Shown here in pieces: positions 7,495 to 16,609 of a stretch of DNA of 48,323 nucleotides; the first letter of the stretch is position 1; each line of letters begins with the position of its first letter. Under the pieces are notes generated by a model. It was not told the DNA's origin. It did no database searches and saw only the letters and a program-made list of their open reading frames with translations. This stretch comes from Clostridia bacterium (GTDB lineage Bacteria > Bacillota > Clostridia > Oscillospirales > CAG-382). The stretch spans positions 1-48,323 of the forward strand of contig JAGBXS010000049.1 of NCBI GenBank assembly GCA_017629175.1, read 5' to 3'. A program made the position numbers and the translations under genes.

Positions 7495-8982
7495 TCAAAC
7501 CTTTCGGGGATAGTGGGAAAAGAATTCTCTGATCTCCGATTCACGGATGCCGCTATCGGTATCAAGATATTCATACGGATATTTTGGGAATGCGATGCGG
7601 CAGATCTCGTCTCTGGCAGGTGAAACCAACTTGGTGATCGCTCCTGCACCGCAGGCAAAGACGGTGGAATACTCTTCCATCATCAAAACATTATAAAGAT
7701 TTTCCGTCCCGGGCTTGGCGTAACCTACGTTTTCCGCATTGCCGACAATGTTCTTCTGGCGATACAGATAATAAGGCAACCACCCTGCATCGGAAAGGGT
7801 ATTGCAAGCATATTCAACACATTCTCTGGCAAGAACTCCCGCAGGATCATAAACCTCACCCTCGCGAAACCGTAAGGAGGCGGATTTCTTCACAGAAAGT
7901 GTGTGCACGGTAATATTCTCAAAGCCCAACGCCATAACATCGGAAAGGCTCTTTTCGAAGCTTTCCTTCGTATCACCGGGAAGTCCTGCGATCAGATCGG
8001 CATTCACGGTATCGAAGCCTAAAGAGAGGGCCTTCTTTGCAACCTCAAAAAAGTCGGCAACGGAGTGCTTTCTGCCGATCCCGCGAAGAACCTCGTCGTT
8101 GGTGGTTTGGGGGTTCACGCTGATGCGATCAACACCGTGCTCTTTCAGGATATGCAGCTTACCTTCCGTAATGGTATCGGGTCTGCCCGCCTCGAAGGAA
8201 AATTCAAGGAGATGCTCCTTGGGAAGATGCCCGTTCATGCAGCCGAGAAGATCGGTCAGCTGTTCCTCGGTGAGAATAGAAGGGGTTCCGCCGCCGATAT
8301 ATACGCTGCGAAGGCGCAGACCCAGCTCACGGATCACGTTGCAGGTATTCACAAAATCTCTCTTCAAACGCTCCAGATAGGAAGGGATCAAAGAAAACAG
8401 CCGAGGCGTTGCGCAGGAAATAAAAGAGCAATAATCACATTTTGTGGGACAGAAAGGAATGGACAAGTACAATCCGCAATCAAATTCTCCCACGTCCTTT
8501 AACATTTGGTTCTCGGTAAGTGCCGTGGTAACGGCGAGGCGGGCTTTTGTGGGCAAAACGCCATAATCCTCGGTAAACAGTTTTTCCACAACTTCTCCGG
8601 AATAACCGCGATCCAGATAATATTTCGCTCGCTTGACGGGACGAAGCCCCAAAAGGTAACCCCAAGGCAAGGGGAACCCCATAAGTGCTTCGCCGGCTTG
8701 CAAATAAGCTTTGCCCAAGGCAAGGGCGGCAAAATCGCTGTCTGTCATCTCTACCATAGGAACATATCCGTTGGTATCAAAGCTTCCCGTTTCGCTTCGG
8801 TCGCCCAAAGAGAGCCGTGCTTCGCAATAGAAGCCGTTGCCCCGATGCTCCAAAAGGAAGCTCGCTTCCGCAGGGCTTTCATATCCCTCTTGGAACTTTT
8901 CACCCGGGAAATACAACAGGCAAAGGGTTTGGAAATAATATTCGTTGAGATATTCGGTTTTGTTTTGAATGGTTAGTTTCAT
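7495..8982 (-). CDS. hemZ: Coproporphyrinogen III dehydrogenase-like radical SAM protein HemZ
   Basis: A 495-residue radical SAM enzyme of the HemZ family. The 4Fe-4S motif CPTKCDYC has its cysteines at 178, 182 and 185. The N-terminal 170 residues form the family-specific extension. Further landmarks are VYIGGGTPSILTEEQL, FEAGRPDTI, RISVNPQT and ADLIAGLPGDT. Related enzymes decarboxylate coproporphyrinogen in anaerobic haem synthesis, but many clostridia that carry hemZ lack haem genes, so the true substrate is open. It overlaps dtd by 4 nt within the rel-dtd-hemZ order common in Clostridia. Confidence 0.92.
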   Translation of the reverse strand: MKLTIQNKTEYLNEYYFQTLCLLYFPGEKFQEGYESPAEASFLLEHRGNGFYCEARLSLGDRSETGSFDTNGYVPMVEMTDSDFAALALGKAYLQAGEALMGFPLPWGYLLGLRPVKRAKYYLDRGYSGEVVEKLFTEDYGVLPTKARLAVTTALTENQMLKDVGEFDCGLYLSIPFCPTKCDYCSFISCATPRLFSLIPSYLERLKRDFVNTCNVIRELGLRLRSVYIGGGTPSILTEEQLTDLLGCMNGHLPKEHLLEFSFEAGRPDTITEGKLHILKEHGVDRISVNPQTTNDEVLRGIGRKHSVADFFEVAKKALSLGFDTVNADLIAGLPGDTKESFEKSLSDVMALGFENITVHTLSVKKSASLRFREGEVYDPAGVLARECVEYACNTLSDAGWLPYYLYRQKNIVGNAENVGYAKPGTENLYNVLMMEEYSTVFACGAGAITKLVSPARDEICRIAFPKYPYEYLDTDSGIRESEIREFFSHYPRKV

Positions 8983-9431
8983 TTCTTCAAAAGCTCTGCC
9001 GTATCGATGATTAAATTGACGGGACCGTCTAAACTTGCGGAAATCTGCATATCCGCTCCAAAGATCCCTCGAGAAACAGGAACGGTTTGAGCAACAGCAT
9101 CACAAAAAGCATCGTACATTGGCTGTGCCTTGGAGGGATGGGCCGCGTGAGTACAATCGGGGCGGAATCCTCTTTGTACCCTCCCCAAAAGCGTAAAATT
9201 GGAGATGATCATGATCTCGCCGCCGATGTCGGAGGCAGAAAGTGACATCTTCCCTTCCTCGTTTTCGAAAATACGCAAGCCGGCAAGCTTGGTACTGCCT
9301 TTGCGGAGATCTTCCTCCGTATCGCTTTCCGCGACGCCAACAAAGGCCAAAAGCCCTTTGCCGATGCGGGAAACCTCTTTCCCGTCCACAACGCAGGAAG
9401 CGGCGTTGACACGCTGTACGACGATCTTCAT
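8979..9431 (-). CDS. dtd: D-aminoacyl-tRNA deacylase
   Basis: Removes D-amino acids (and glycine mischarged on tRNA-Ala) from tRNA. The 150 residues match the family length. The start MKIVVQRVNAASCVVDGKEV, the internal GFRPD and the closing GPV segment at 136-138 are characteristic. The active-site segment usually written SQFTL reads SNFTL here (77-81); the threonine is kept. The gene follows rel by 2 nt and overlaps hemZ by 4 nt, so it is translated as part of that unit. Confidence 0.93.
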   Translation of the reverse strand: MKIVVQRVNAASCVVDGKEVSRIGKGLLAFVGVAESDTEEDLRKGSTKLAGLRIFENEEGKMSLSASDIGGEIMIISNFTLLGRVQRGFRPDCTHAAHPSKAQPMYDAFCDAVAQTVPVSRGIFGADMQISASLDGPVNLIIDTAELLKK

Positions 9432-9433
9432 AC

Positions 9434-11635
9434 TTACTGATTTCCTCGGGTAATATCGTATACGCCCTTGATCTTACGCAGGGCACTTATAATAGACTGG
9501 GCATGATCCGTATTGCTGCAACGGATACCAAAATTCAAAACGATGTTATCGCCGTTTTCCTTGGTTGCAACGGAGGTAATCTCAACCTTCATATCTCTCA
9601 GCAAAACGGAAACGTCGGCAATGATGCTGGGAGAATAGGATGCAAAGATGTTAAGATGCACTTCAAAGCCGCCCAGGGAGCGGCGTTCTGCGCGTGCCGT
9701 CCAGGAAGCGGTGACCCAACGGTCCCGATCCTCAGCCTTTTTGAGGCCGTTTTGAACGTTGATGCAATCGTATTTATGAATGGAGATGCCGTACCCTTTG
9801 GTGATAAAGCCGATGATATGGTCACCGGGCAAGGGAGAACAGCATTTTGCAAACTTAACGGCACAACCCTCCACGTTATCCACGATAACGCTCTCGGAGG
9901 ATTTTTTGTTCTTGCGATCTTCTCTGGCAGGACGGTCGCTGATATCCGGCTTCACGGGGGCGGTCTCTTGCTCGGGAACCACCACGCGGTTAAACTCTTC
10001 CTTCAGCTTAGAGCCGAGCTTAACAACGTCCATACCTCCAAAGCCGATGCTGTTATAAAGATCGTCTCCCTCTGCAAAGCCCATACGGGACGCCAGCGTC
10101 TGCATGATCTTATCCCTCTGAGCTTCGGTATACCGAACACCGTAGCGGCGGAACTCTCTGTCGATCTCCTGCTTGCCGAGGACGATATTCTCCTCCCGCA
10201 TCTCCTTTTTAAAGAACATACGGATCTTATTTCTCGCCTCGCTGGAACGAACGTAGGTAAGCCAATCTCGGCTGGGTCCTTTGGAGTTGGGATTGGTCAA
10301 CACCTCTACGATCTGACCGGTTTGAAGCTCTGTATTAATGGGAACGATGTTGCCGTTGACCTTGGCACCCACCATTTTGTTACCTACACCGGAGTGAATG
10401 GCGTAAGCAAAATCCACAGGGGTACTTCTGGCGGGGAGATTCATAACGTCACCCTTGGGGGTGAACACAAAGATCTCATCCTCAAACAGATCGATCTTCA
10501 AAGAATTGAAAAATTCATCGGGATCTCCGCCGTCGCTCTCGGACTCCACCAAGGAGCGGATCCAGCGAAGCTTTTCATCCAATCCATGGTTGGCTTGCTC
10601 GCCGGATTTATACTTCCAATGCGCCGCGAGACCGTATTCAGCCACGCTGTGCATCTCCCAAGTACGGATCTGCACCTCAAAGGGAATACCGCCGGAACCG
10701 ATAACCGTTGTATGAAGAGAACGGTAAAGGTTTTGTTTGGGGGTGGAAATATAGTCCTTGAATCTGCCGGGAACGGAATTGAATTTCTCGTGAATGATAC
10801 CCAAAACAGTATAGCAATCCAACTCGGTATCGACCAAGACGCGCAAAGCATAGAAGTCGTATATCTCGTCGAAGGATTTGCTTTGGTTATACATCTTTTT
10901 ATAGATGCTGTAGCTGCTCTTGACTCTGCCCTCCAGGCGATAATTGACGCCGTAGGAATCCAGGCTTTCTGCCACCATCTTGGTCGCCTGGGTAAGGAAA
11001 TCCTTGCTTTCGCCGTAACGCTTTTCGGTATCCTTCTCGATTTCGGCAAAGCCGATGGGATCCAGATAAGAAAGCGCTAAGGTCTCAAGCTCCAGCTTGA
11101 TACGCTGCATACCGATACGGTGTGCCAAGGGGGCATAGACGTGCATGGTCTCCAAGGCGATGGAACGCTGTTTCTCGGGAGAGCGAACGTCAAGGGTGCG
11201 CATATTATGGAGACGGTCGGCAAGCTTTACGAAAATAACGCGAAGATCCTTGGACATCGCCAGGAACATCTTGCGCAAATTACGGATGCTGGCCTCCTGC
11301 TTGGTCTCGAAGGGAATATTCAGCTTGGTCACGCCGTCTACGATATCGGCAACGTCCGCACCAAACTGTCTGCGTACATCCTCCAAGGTAACGCGGTCGG
11401 AGCAATCCTCCACCGTATCGTGGAGAAAAGCGGCGCAAATGGAATCTGTATCCAGCTGACATTCGTACACGATGGTAGCCACAGCTATGGGATGGATAAT
11501 ATAATCTTCCCCGGAAATACGCTTCTGGCCGCGGTGTAACTCCTCGGCCAGAAAATAAGCGCGTTTAATTTTGTCTATGTCGTAACAACCGCTTGCATCA
11601 CAACGGGCAAGCAATTCGTTTACATCGTATTCCAT
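9434..11635 (-). CDS. relA: Bifunctional (p)ppGpp synthetase/hydrolase Rel
   Basis: Makes and degrades the stringent-response alarmone. The 733 residues carry the full long-Rel layout: HD hydrolase (about 25-180, with FLHDTVEDC containing H72-D73), synthetase (about 230-350, with KDYISTPKQNLYRSLHTTV), TGS (about 390-450), a Cys motif region with AKCCSPLPGD, and a C-terminal ACT domain. Both catalytic halves look intact. An AAGGA site precedes the ATG at 11633-11635. It follows recJ by 13 nt and precedes dtd by 2 nt. Confidence 0.97.
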   Translation of the reverse strand: MEYDVNELLARCDASGCYDIDKIKRAYFLAEELHRGQKRISGEDYIIHPIAVATIVYECQLDTDSICAAFLHDTVEDCSDRVTLEDVRRQFGADVADIVDGVTKLNIPFETKQEASIRNLRKMFLAMSKDLRVIFVKLADRLHNMRTLDVRSPEKQRSIALETMHVYAPLAHRIGMQRIKLELETLALSYLDPIGFAEIEKDTEKRYGESKDFLTQATKMVAESLDSYGVNYRLEGRVKSSYSIYKKMYNQSKSFDEIYDFYALRVLVDTELDCYTVLGIIHEKFNSVPGRFKDYISTPKQNLYRSLHTTVIGSGGIPFEVQIRTWEMHSVAEYGLAAHWKYKSGEQANHGLDEKLRWIRSLVESESDGGDPDEFFNSLKIDLFEDEIFVFTPKGDVMNLPARSTPVDFAYAIHSGVGNKMVGAKVNGNIVPINTELQTGQIVEVLTNPNSKGPSRDWLTYVRSSEARNKIRMFFKKEMREENIVLGKQEIDREFRRYGVRYTEAQRDKIMQTLASRMGFAEGDDLYNSIGFGGMDVVKLGSKLKEEFNRVVVPEQETAPVKPDISDRPAREDRKNKKSSESVIVDNVEGCAVKFAKCCSPLPGDHIIGFITKGYGISIHKYDCINVQNGLKKAEDRDRWVTASWTARAERRSLGGFEVHLNIFASYSPSIIADVSVLLRDMKVEITSVATKENGDNIVLNFGIRCSNTDHAQSIISALRKIKGVYDITRGNQ

Positions 11636-11648
11636 AGATGTTTCCTTT

Positions 11649-13745
11649 TTAAATTTGACGGTGGTTTCCTCGAATCATTTGCAAAATGGGAGACTGATCC
11701 AGGTTTACCTTCTTACCAACGGGCAGGATGCCGACCTCGGCAATTTTGCCGCCGTCGCTATACGTACAGCTGATCAACCCCTCGTCGGCAAGAACATCGA
11801 GAATGATCTTGAAACTACAATAAGAAACATGAATGTTTTCCTGCTCCAAGGCGCGGCAGGTAGCAGTAATAGCCATATGCTTACTGCTCTCCAGCACGTC
11901 GCGCTTCAGGAACTTATATACGTCTCTGAAGCCTGCCAACGTGGGAACATCACTGCGAGACACATCGCTACGGTCTGCAGGATCCTTCAAGCGGCGATAG
12001 GTCTGTTCACCCTCGGCGGTATCCTCACTTTCGACATCGGAAAGACGGAGAGCTTTAATGGTGATCTGAGGGGTACACTGACCCATATATTCATTGATAT
12101 CGGCGGTAAAGACTACGTCGCAAATATTGCCCTCGCTCAGCTTCAGATCAGCGGGAACGGAGAACCAAATGGCACCCACCTCAGCGCCGCTGAATCTGTT
12201 ATCATGGGGACGAAGCTTGAATTTAAGATGCTTTCCGCCGGAAAGGTAGACCAGATCGGTGACCGCAACGCGCTTCATCATCAAAACGGGCTGAAGATTC
12301 TGCAAGCCGAAGGGCTCCATGGTCTGCATCTCACGAATTCCTTGCAGGGTAACGTCGGAGAAATCTACCTTACACTCAATTTCAAGAGGCAAGGAAGAAT
12401 CGGTTTTTACAAGATACTGCTTTGCATACTCATTGATGCGCTTACGGAAATCGTCGATGCGATCCTTGTTGACGGAAAGGCCCGCAGCAAGCTCGTGACC
12501 ACCGTATTCGCACAAAAGATCCTCGCAGGAGGACAAGGCATCCATCAAAGAGAAGCCCTTGATGCTTCTGCCGGAGCCCTTTGCAACGTCTCCGTCGTAG
12601 GAGAAGAGAATGCAAGGCAAGGAGAATTTCTCGGCAATCTTAGATGCTACCACACCGATAACACCCTGGTGCCAGCCATCGGAGCCAAGGACAAAGAAGC
12701 AATCATCCTTACCAAACTGCTCGATCTGCTGAAGTGCCTGCTCGTAGATCTCCTGCTCCATAGCCTGGCGAAGCTTATTGGTTTCGCAAAGCTCACCGGC
12801 AATCTTATCGGCAAGTTGCTCATCCTTGGTCACTAACAGCTCTACCGCGCGGGATGCAGAAGCAATTCTGCCTGCAGCATTGATACGGGGAGCCAGCACA
12901 TATCCCACGGTGGAAGAGGTAACCTTCTTCACCTGTCTTCCGTGCTTTATAATGCCTGCATGGCGCATTAAGGCCAAGATACCGGGAGAACGGACAGACT
13001 CCAATTTTTTCAAGCCCATTGCAGCAATGCGACGGTTTTCATCAATAATCGGCATAACGTCCGCAATGGTACCGATGGCAACGATATCCGCATAGCGATC
13101 ACAAATACGCTTTGTATCGCCGTCAACCGCACACAGAAGCTTAAAGACCACGCCTACGCCCGCAAGATTTTTGAAGGGATAGGCGCAATCCTCTCTGTGA
13201 GGGTTTACCACCGCAACCGCATCGGGAATGATCTCGCGACAGTTGTGATGATCGGTGATCACCATATCGATCCCCTGCTCCTTAGCGTAAAGAGCTTCAT
13301 CGATAGCGGTGATGCCGGTGTCAACGGTGATGATCATATCCACTCTGCCAACCATCCGCTGGATAACGGGCAAGCTGAGACCGTATCCCTCGGAGATGCG
13401 ATCGGGAATGAAATACTCGCATTTAACGCCTCTGCCGGTAAGATAATCGTACAACATCATAGTAGAGGTAACGCCGTCTACGTCGTAATCGCCGTAAATG
13501 CAAACCCGCTCCTTGTTGTCGATCGCGCGACGAATTCTTTCCACTGCGCGATCCATATCCTTGAGAAGATAAGGATCGTGGAGCGGAATTTCGTCCTTGT
13601 TTAAAAATGCTTTGACTTTATCGGCTGAGTCAAGCCCTCTGTTGGAGAGCAATTTTGCGGTCAGAGGAAGAACGCCGAGCTCTGCCTGCAAACGCCCGCA
13701 GACCTCCTCGTCAATTTCTCTGAGAACCCATTTTCTTTCTGTCAT
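11649..13745 (-). CDS. recJ: Single-stranded-DNA-specific exonuclease RecJ
   Basis: A 5'-3' single-strand DNA exonuclease in recombination and repair. The 698 residues show the DHH phosphoesterase motifs YGDYDVDGVTS, TVDTGI and the eponymous DHHNC, then the DHHA1 region with GSGRSIKGFSLMDAL and GGHELAAGLS, an OB-like domain and a C-terminal helical extension. The frame stays open to 13793, but the ATG at 13743-13745 has AAGGAGG 9 nt upstream and is chosen; the longer frame would run into the cdaR stop region. It lies between cdaR and rel. Confidence 0.95.
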   Translation of the reverse strand: MTERKWVLREIDEEVCGRLQAELGVLPLTAKLLSNRGLDSADKVKAFLNKDEIPLHDPYLLKDMDRAVERIRRAIDNKERVCIYGDYDVDGVTSTMMLYDYLTGRGVKCEYFIPDRISEGYGLSLPVIQRMVGRVDMIITVDTGITAIDEALYAKEQGIDMVITDHHNCREIIPDAVAVVNPHREDCAYPFKNLAGVGVVFKLLCAVDGDTKRICDRYADIVAIGTIADVMPIIDENRRIAAMGLKKLESVRSPGILALMRHAGIIKHGRQVKKVTSSTVGYVLAPRINAAGRIASASRAVELLVTKDEQLADKIAGELCETNKLRQAMEQEIYEQALQQIEQFGKDDCFFVLGSDGWHQGVIGVVASKIAEKFSLPCILFSYDGDVAKGSGRSIKGFSLMDALSSCEDLLCEYGGHELAAGLSVNKDRIDDFRKRINEYAKQYLVKTDSSLPLEIECKVDFSDVTLQGIREMQTMEPFGLQNLQPVLMMKRVAVTDLVYLSGGKHLKFKLRPHDNRFSGAEVGAIWFSVPADLKLSEGNICDVVFTADINEYMGQCTPQITIKALRLSDVESEDTAEGEQTYRRLKDPADRSDVSRSDVPTLAGFRDVYKFLKRDVLESSKHMAITATCRALEQENIHVSYCSFKIILDVLADEGLISCTYSDGGKIAEVGILPVGKKVNLDQSPILQMIRGNHRQI

Positions 13746-13770
13746 TTGACTCCGCCTCCTTTCTGTTTTA

Positions 13771-15045
13771 TCATCGAGATAACACGTTATCAATGACCTG
13801 CAAGGTCAAAGAAACGGGCACGTAATACGCATTGCCTACGACACAGATGTGATTGTCGCCAGAAGAAACCGTTGCGTATCCGATCAACCCGCCGCTGGCG
13901 GGATCTTTTTTGATGGAATGATAGCCTACCATAACTGTCATCAAAGCACTGTTATAGGCTTCAATATCCTGATACGTGCCTAAGATCTGAACAGTGATGC
14001 CTTGAAGCGCCTCTGCAAAAACAGAGCCGTCCTCGGGCAGATCATATATAATAATGCGATTTGCGGGAATTTCTACGTTCAAGAAACGAACGGTGGGCAG
14101 CGAAACAGTATAAGTCAGCTCCGCCTCAGCCAGAACCGCGGTCACAGACGAAGGAACGCCGTTTTCTGACAAAAGCTCAGAAATTGTCATGGTTCTGCTA
14201 AAGGAATTTCCGTCGCCTTCATCACCTACAGAAACCTCAAGAAACTCAATTTGTGCCAAAGCGTCCACAGGCCCTTGCAGCACAACGGAATCGAAATTCG
14301 AGATAAACACAAGGTCCTCCGAAGCGTACCCGACATCTGGAACCTTCAGCTTCACCGGAACGTTCTTTTGATGATGCATGGTAATGGCGACGTTGACAAT
14401 ATTCTTGCTCAGCGACACGTAAGGATTTGAGATCTGCACCTTGGTTTCCGCATCTCTAAGCAAAATAGAACCGCTGACATTGAAGGAACCTACATTGATA
14501 GCTCCCAAGTCAAAATGAACGTACGCCTCGGCATTCTGAATAATGCTCTCAGGACCGTAAACCGTCACGAAGTTGGTATCCTGCGCAATGGCTCCGATGG
14601 TATACGGAGAGGTATAGGTTTTCTCAAGATTCACCTTGATCGTTCGGGAGGTAAAGACATCCACATATAAAGTGACGTTGGGTACGGAAACCGTCTCCAC
14701 GGTAGCGCCGTTGGGGACAACCACAGTCACGGGAAGGGTTGTTAACCCCGGGCCGCTCACACCGGAAATATCCACATAGGCAGACAAATCGGAAACGTCG
14801 ATTTCGGAAAGGATCTGACGGGTGCCCGCCAAATGAACATCTACGGATAAGGAAAAGCTATCACCGTCAGCAACGGTATAACCGTTGGTATTGACACCCA
14901 TGATCTCTACAACGATTCCGTTATAGGTTTCAGTGGAGATCTCCGTATCGTAACCGATAGCATACATCCAGAGGACCAATGCACCGAACAAAGCAACAGC
15001 GAAGGTAAAGATCTTCTTTTTTCTGCCGATAACTTCGTTATTCAT
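13771..15045 (-). CDS. cdaR: CdaR/YbbR-domain regulator of the c-di-AMP cyclase
   Basis: A bitopic membrane protein that modulates CdaA. The 424 residues begin MNNEVIGRKKKIFTFAVALFG with one membrane helix (about 11-31), followed by an extracytoplasmic region of beta-rich YbbR repeats, four by rough count. The open frame extends to 15114, but the ATG at 15043-15045 overlaps the cdaA stop in an ATGAATAA arrangement and gives the normal N-terminus. In Bacillus the trio is cdaA-cdaR-glmM; here recJ takes the third place. Confidence 0.9.
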   Translation of the reverse strand: MNNEVIGRKKKIFTFAVALFGALVLWMYAIGYDTEISTETYNGIVVEIMGVNTNGYTVADGDSFSLSVDVHLAGTRQILSEIDVSDLSAYVDISGVSGPGLTTLPVTVVVPNGATVETVSVPNVTLYVDVFTSRTIKVNLEKTYTSPYTIGAIAQDTNFVTVYGPESIIQNAEAYVHFDLGAINVGSFNVSGSILLRDAETKVQISNPYVSLSKNIVNVAITMHHQKNVPVKLKVPDVGYASEDLVFISNFDSVVLQGPVDALAQIEFLEVSVGDEGDGNSFSRTMTISELLSENGVPSSVTAVLAEAELTYTVSLPTVRFLNVEIPANRIIIYDLPEDGSVFAEALQGITVQILGTYQDIEAYNSALMTVMVGYHSIKKDPASGGLIGYATVSSGDNHICVVGNAYYVPVSLTLQVIDNVLSR

Positions 15046-15916
15046 TGTTCTTCTTGCCCCCCTTCCGAAGAATCGTGCCCTTAAAGCGATTGACCATCTT
15101 ATCGGCGATGGCATCCTCGCGGGAGAGGCGAAGGTTCAAATATTCTTCCAGCGTGGAACGGTCGAAGCCGCGCTTCAGCTCACCCTCCACGGCAACGGAA
15201 ATGATACCCGTCTCCTCGGAGACGATCAAAACAACGGCATCGCTGTTTTCGCTCATACCGATGCCTGCGCGATGGCGAGTACCCAGCTCACGGATAAGGT
15301 CAACGTTAGAAGACAAGGGCAACAAGCAACCTGCGGAATGCAAGCGTCCCTGGCTGATGATAACAGCTCCGTCATGGAGCGGAGACTTGTTAAAGAAAAT
15401 GTTCTCCAAAAGATAGGAGGAAACGTCTGCATTCACAACAGTACCGGTACGCGCCTGGTCGCCAAGCTTGGTCTCGCGCTCGAAAACAATCAAAGCGCCG
15501 GTCTTCGTCTTGGAGAAATAGTCTGCAGCAATGCATACCTCGGAGACAACGTTGCGGAAAGCGGCATCCTGGTTCTTATCCAGCTTGCCTTTGAAATTAT
15601 GGAAGGTGGTACCGCCCACTTTTTCCAAAAAACTACGCAGCTCGGGCTGGAAAACGATGATAAGGGAAAGGATACCCACCGAGAAAACGTTGGTCAGTAT
15701 AAAGTTCAACGCCTTCATCTTGGCAACCTCGCTGATCAGCAAAAGAACGATCAGCAAAACGACGCCAACAAGAAGCTTTCCTGCACGGCGCTTACGCATA
15801 AACTGGAAGATATAGTAGAAGACAAACGCCACCAAAAGGATGTCCAAGACATCCACGGCACGGATAGATTTCAACTGTTCGCCCACGTAGCGAAAATAAT
15901 CCAAAATTGCCGACAT
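15038..15916 (-). CDS. cdaA: Diadenylate cyclase CdaA
   Basis: Membrane-bound enzyme that condenses two ATP into cyclic di-AMP, a second messenger controlling potassium and osmolyte balance and cell-wall homeostasis. The 292 residues have three N-terminal membrane helices (about 22-40, 47-62, 78-92) and the DAC domain with the metal-binding DGA at 182-184 (LHDGAVI) and RHR at 214-216 (GTRHRAGIG). First gene after a near-perfect promoter, it probably leads a nine-gene unit down to mazG. It overlaps cdaR by 8 nt. Confidence 0.96.
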   Translation of the reverse strand: MSAILDYFRYVGEQLKSIRAVDVLDILLVAFVFYYIFQFMRKRRAGKLLVGVVLLIVLLLISEVAKMKALNFILTNVFSVGILSLIIVFQPELRSFLEKVGGTTFHNFKGKLDKNQDAAFRNVVSEVCIAADYFSKTKTGALIVFERETKLGDQARTGTVVNADVSSYLLENIFFNKSPLHDGAVIISQGRLHSAGCLLPLSSNVDLIRELGTRHRAGIGMSENSDAVVLIVSEETGIISVAVEGELKRGFDRSTLEEYLNLRLSREDAIADKMVNRFKGTILRKGGKKNNE

Positions 15917-15952
15917 CAGCTCCCCGCCTTTCCAAAAAGTTTTCCGTTTCTC

Positions 15953-15981
15953 ATAATATCATATACAAAAAACGTTGTCAA
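15953..15981 (-). promoter_or_regulatory. cdaA operon promoter
   Basis: Minus strand: TTGACA, 17 bp, TATTAT. The -35 is exact and the spacer ideal, with a T-rich spacer. Transcription would start about 30 nt before the cdaA ATG. No terminator is seen between here and mazG. Confidence 0.88.
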
Positions 15982-16003
15982 TAATTTCGGTTGGATTTTT
16001 GTG

Positions 16004-16606
16004 TTATTTCAAAAAGAAATCGCGTTTTTCCATCAACAGAGCAAGTGCATTTCCGCGGTGGCTGATGGAATTTTTTTCCGAACCGTCCATTTCGGCAAAG
16101 GTTTTACCAAAGGGCGGATAGTAGAACAAAGGATCGTACCCAAAGGTTCCGCTTCCCTTCTTTTCCGTAAGGATCAAGCCCTCTGCTGTCCCGCGGACGG
16201 AAACAGACGCGCCGTCCTCCCGGTACACACAGATCACGCTTACAAAACGGGCGGTTCGCTTACAGTCGGGAATGCCGTCCAGCTCCTGCAAAAGCTTTGC
16301 ATTGTTGGCATTGTCATCACCATGAACGCCGGCAAATCTTGCGGAATACACGCCGGGTGCCCCGTGCAAGGCATCAACCTCCAAACCGCTGTCATCCGCG
16401 ATCGCGGCACAGCCGGTGGCAAGTGCAACGGTACGAGCCTTGATCAAAGCGTTTTCTTCGAAGGTTTCACCGTCCTCAACGATCTCGCCGGAAAAGCCGG
16501 AGTCCCGCAACGGAATGATTTCTGCAGGAATTTCCGCTTCTTTGAAGTAGCGGCGGATCTCCTCCAGCTTATGGGCATTATCGGAGGCCAAAATGATCTT
16601 CTTCAT
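16004..16606 (-). CDS. rdgB: XTP/dITP diphosphatase (RdgB/HAM1)
   Basis: Removes deaminated purine nucleotides (ITP, dITP, XTP) from the pool by hydrolysis to the monophosphate. The 200 residues carry the family motifs SDNAHKLEEI at the N-terminus, ETFEENALIKA, ADDSGLEVDALHGAPGVYSA and FGYDPLFYYP. It follows ftsY by 3 nt and is the last gene of the trmH-rdgB unit. No clear hairpin follows before the cdaA promoter, so read-through is possible. Confidence 0.95.
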   Translation of the reverse strand: MKKIILASDNAHKLEEIRRYFKEAEIPAEIIPLRDSGFSGEIVEDGETFEENALIKARTVALATGCAAIADDSGLEVDALHGAPGVYSARFAGVHGDDNANNAKLLQELDGIPDCKRTARFVSVICVYREDGASVSVRGTAEGLILTEKKGSGTFGYDPLFYYPPFGKTFAEMDGSEKNSISHRGNALALLMEKRDFFLK

Positions 16607-16609
16607 GCG

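Noticed and set aside
9503-11080. A 525-codon open frame on the plus strand
   Set aside because: It is antisense to rel, which is intact; the translation has no coherent domain.
11655-12836. A 393-codon open frame on the plus strand
   Set aside because: It is antisense to recJ, with no family motif or ribosome site.
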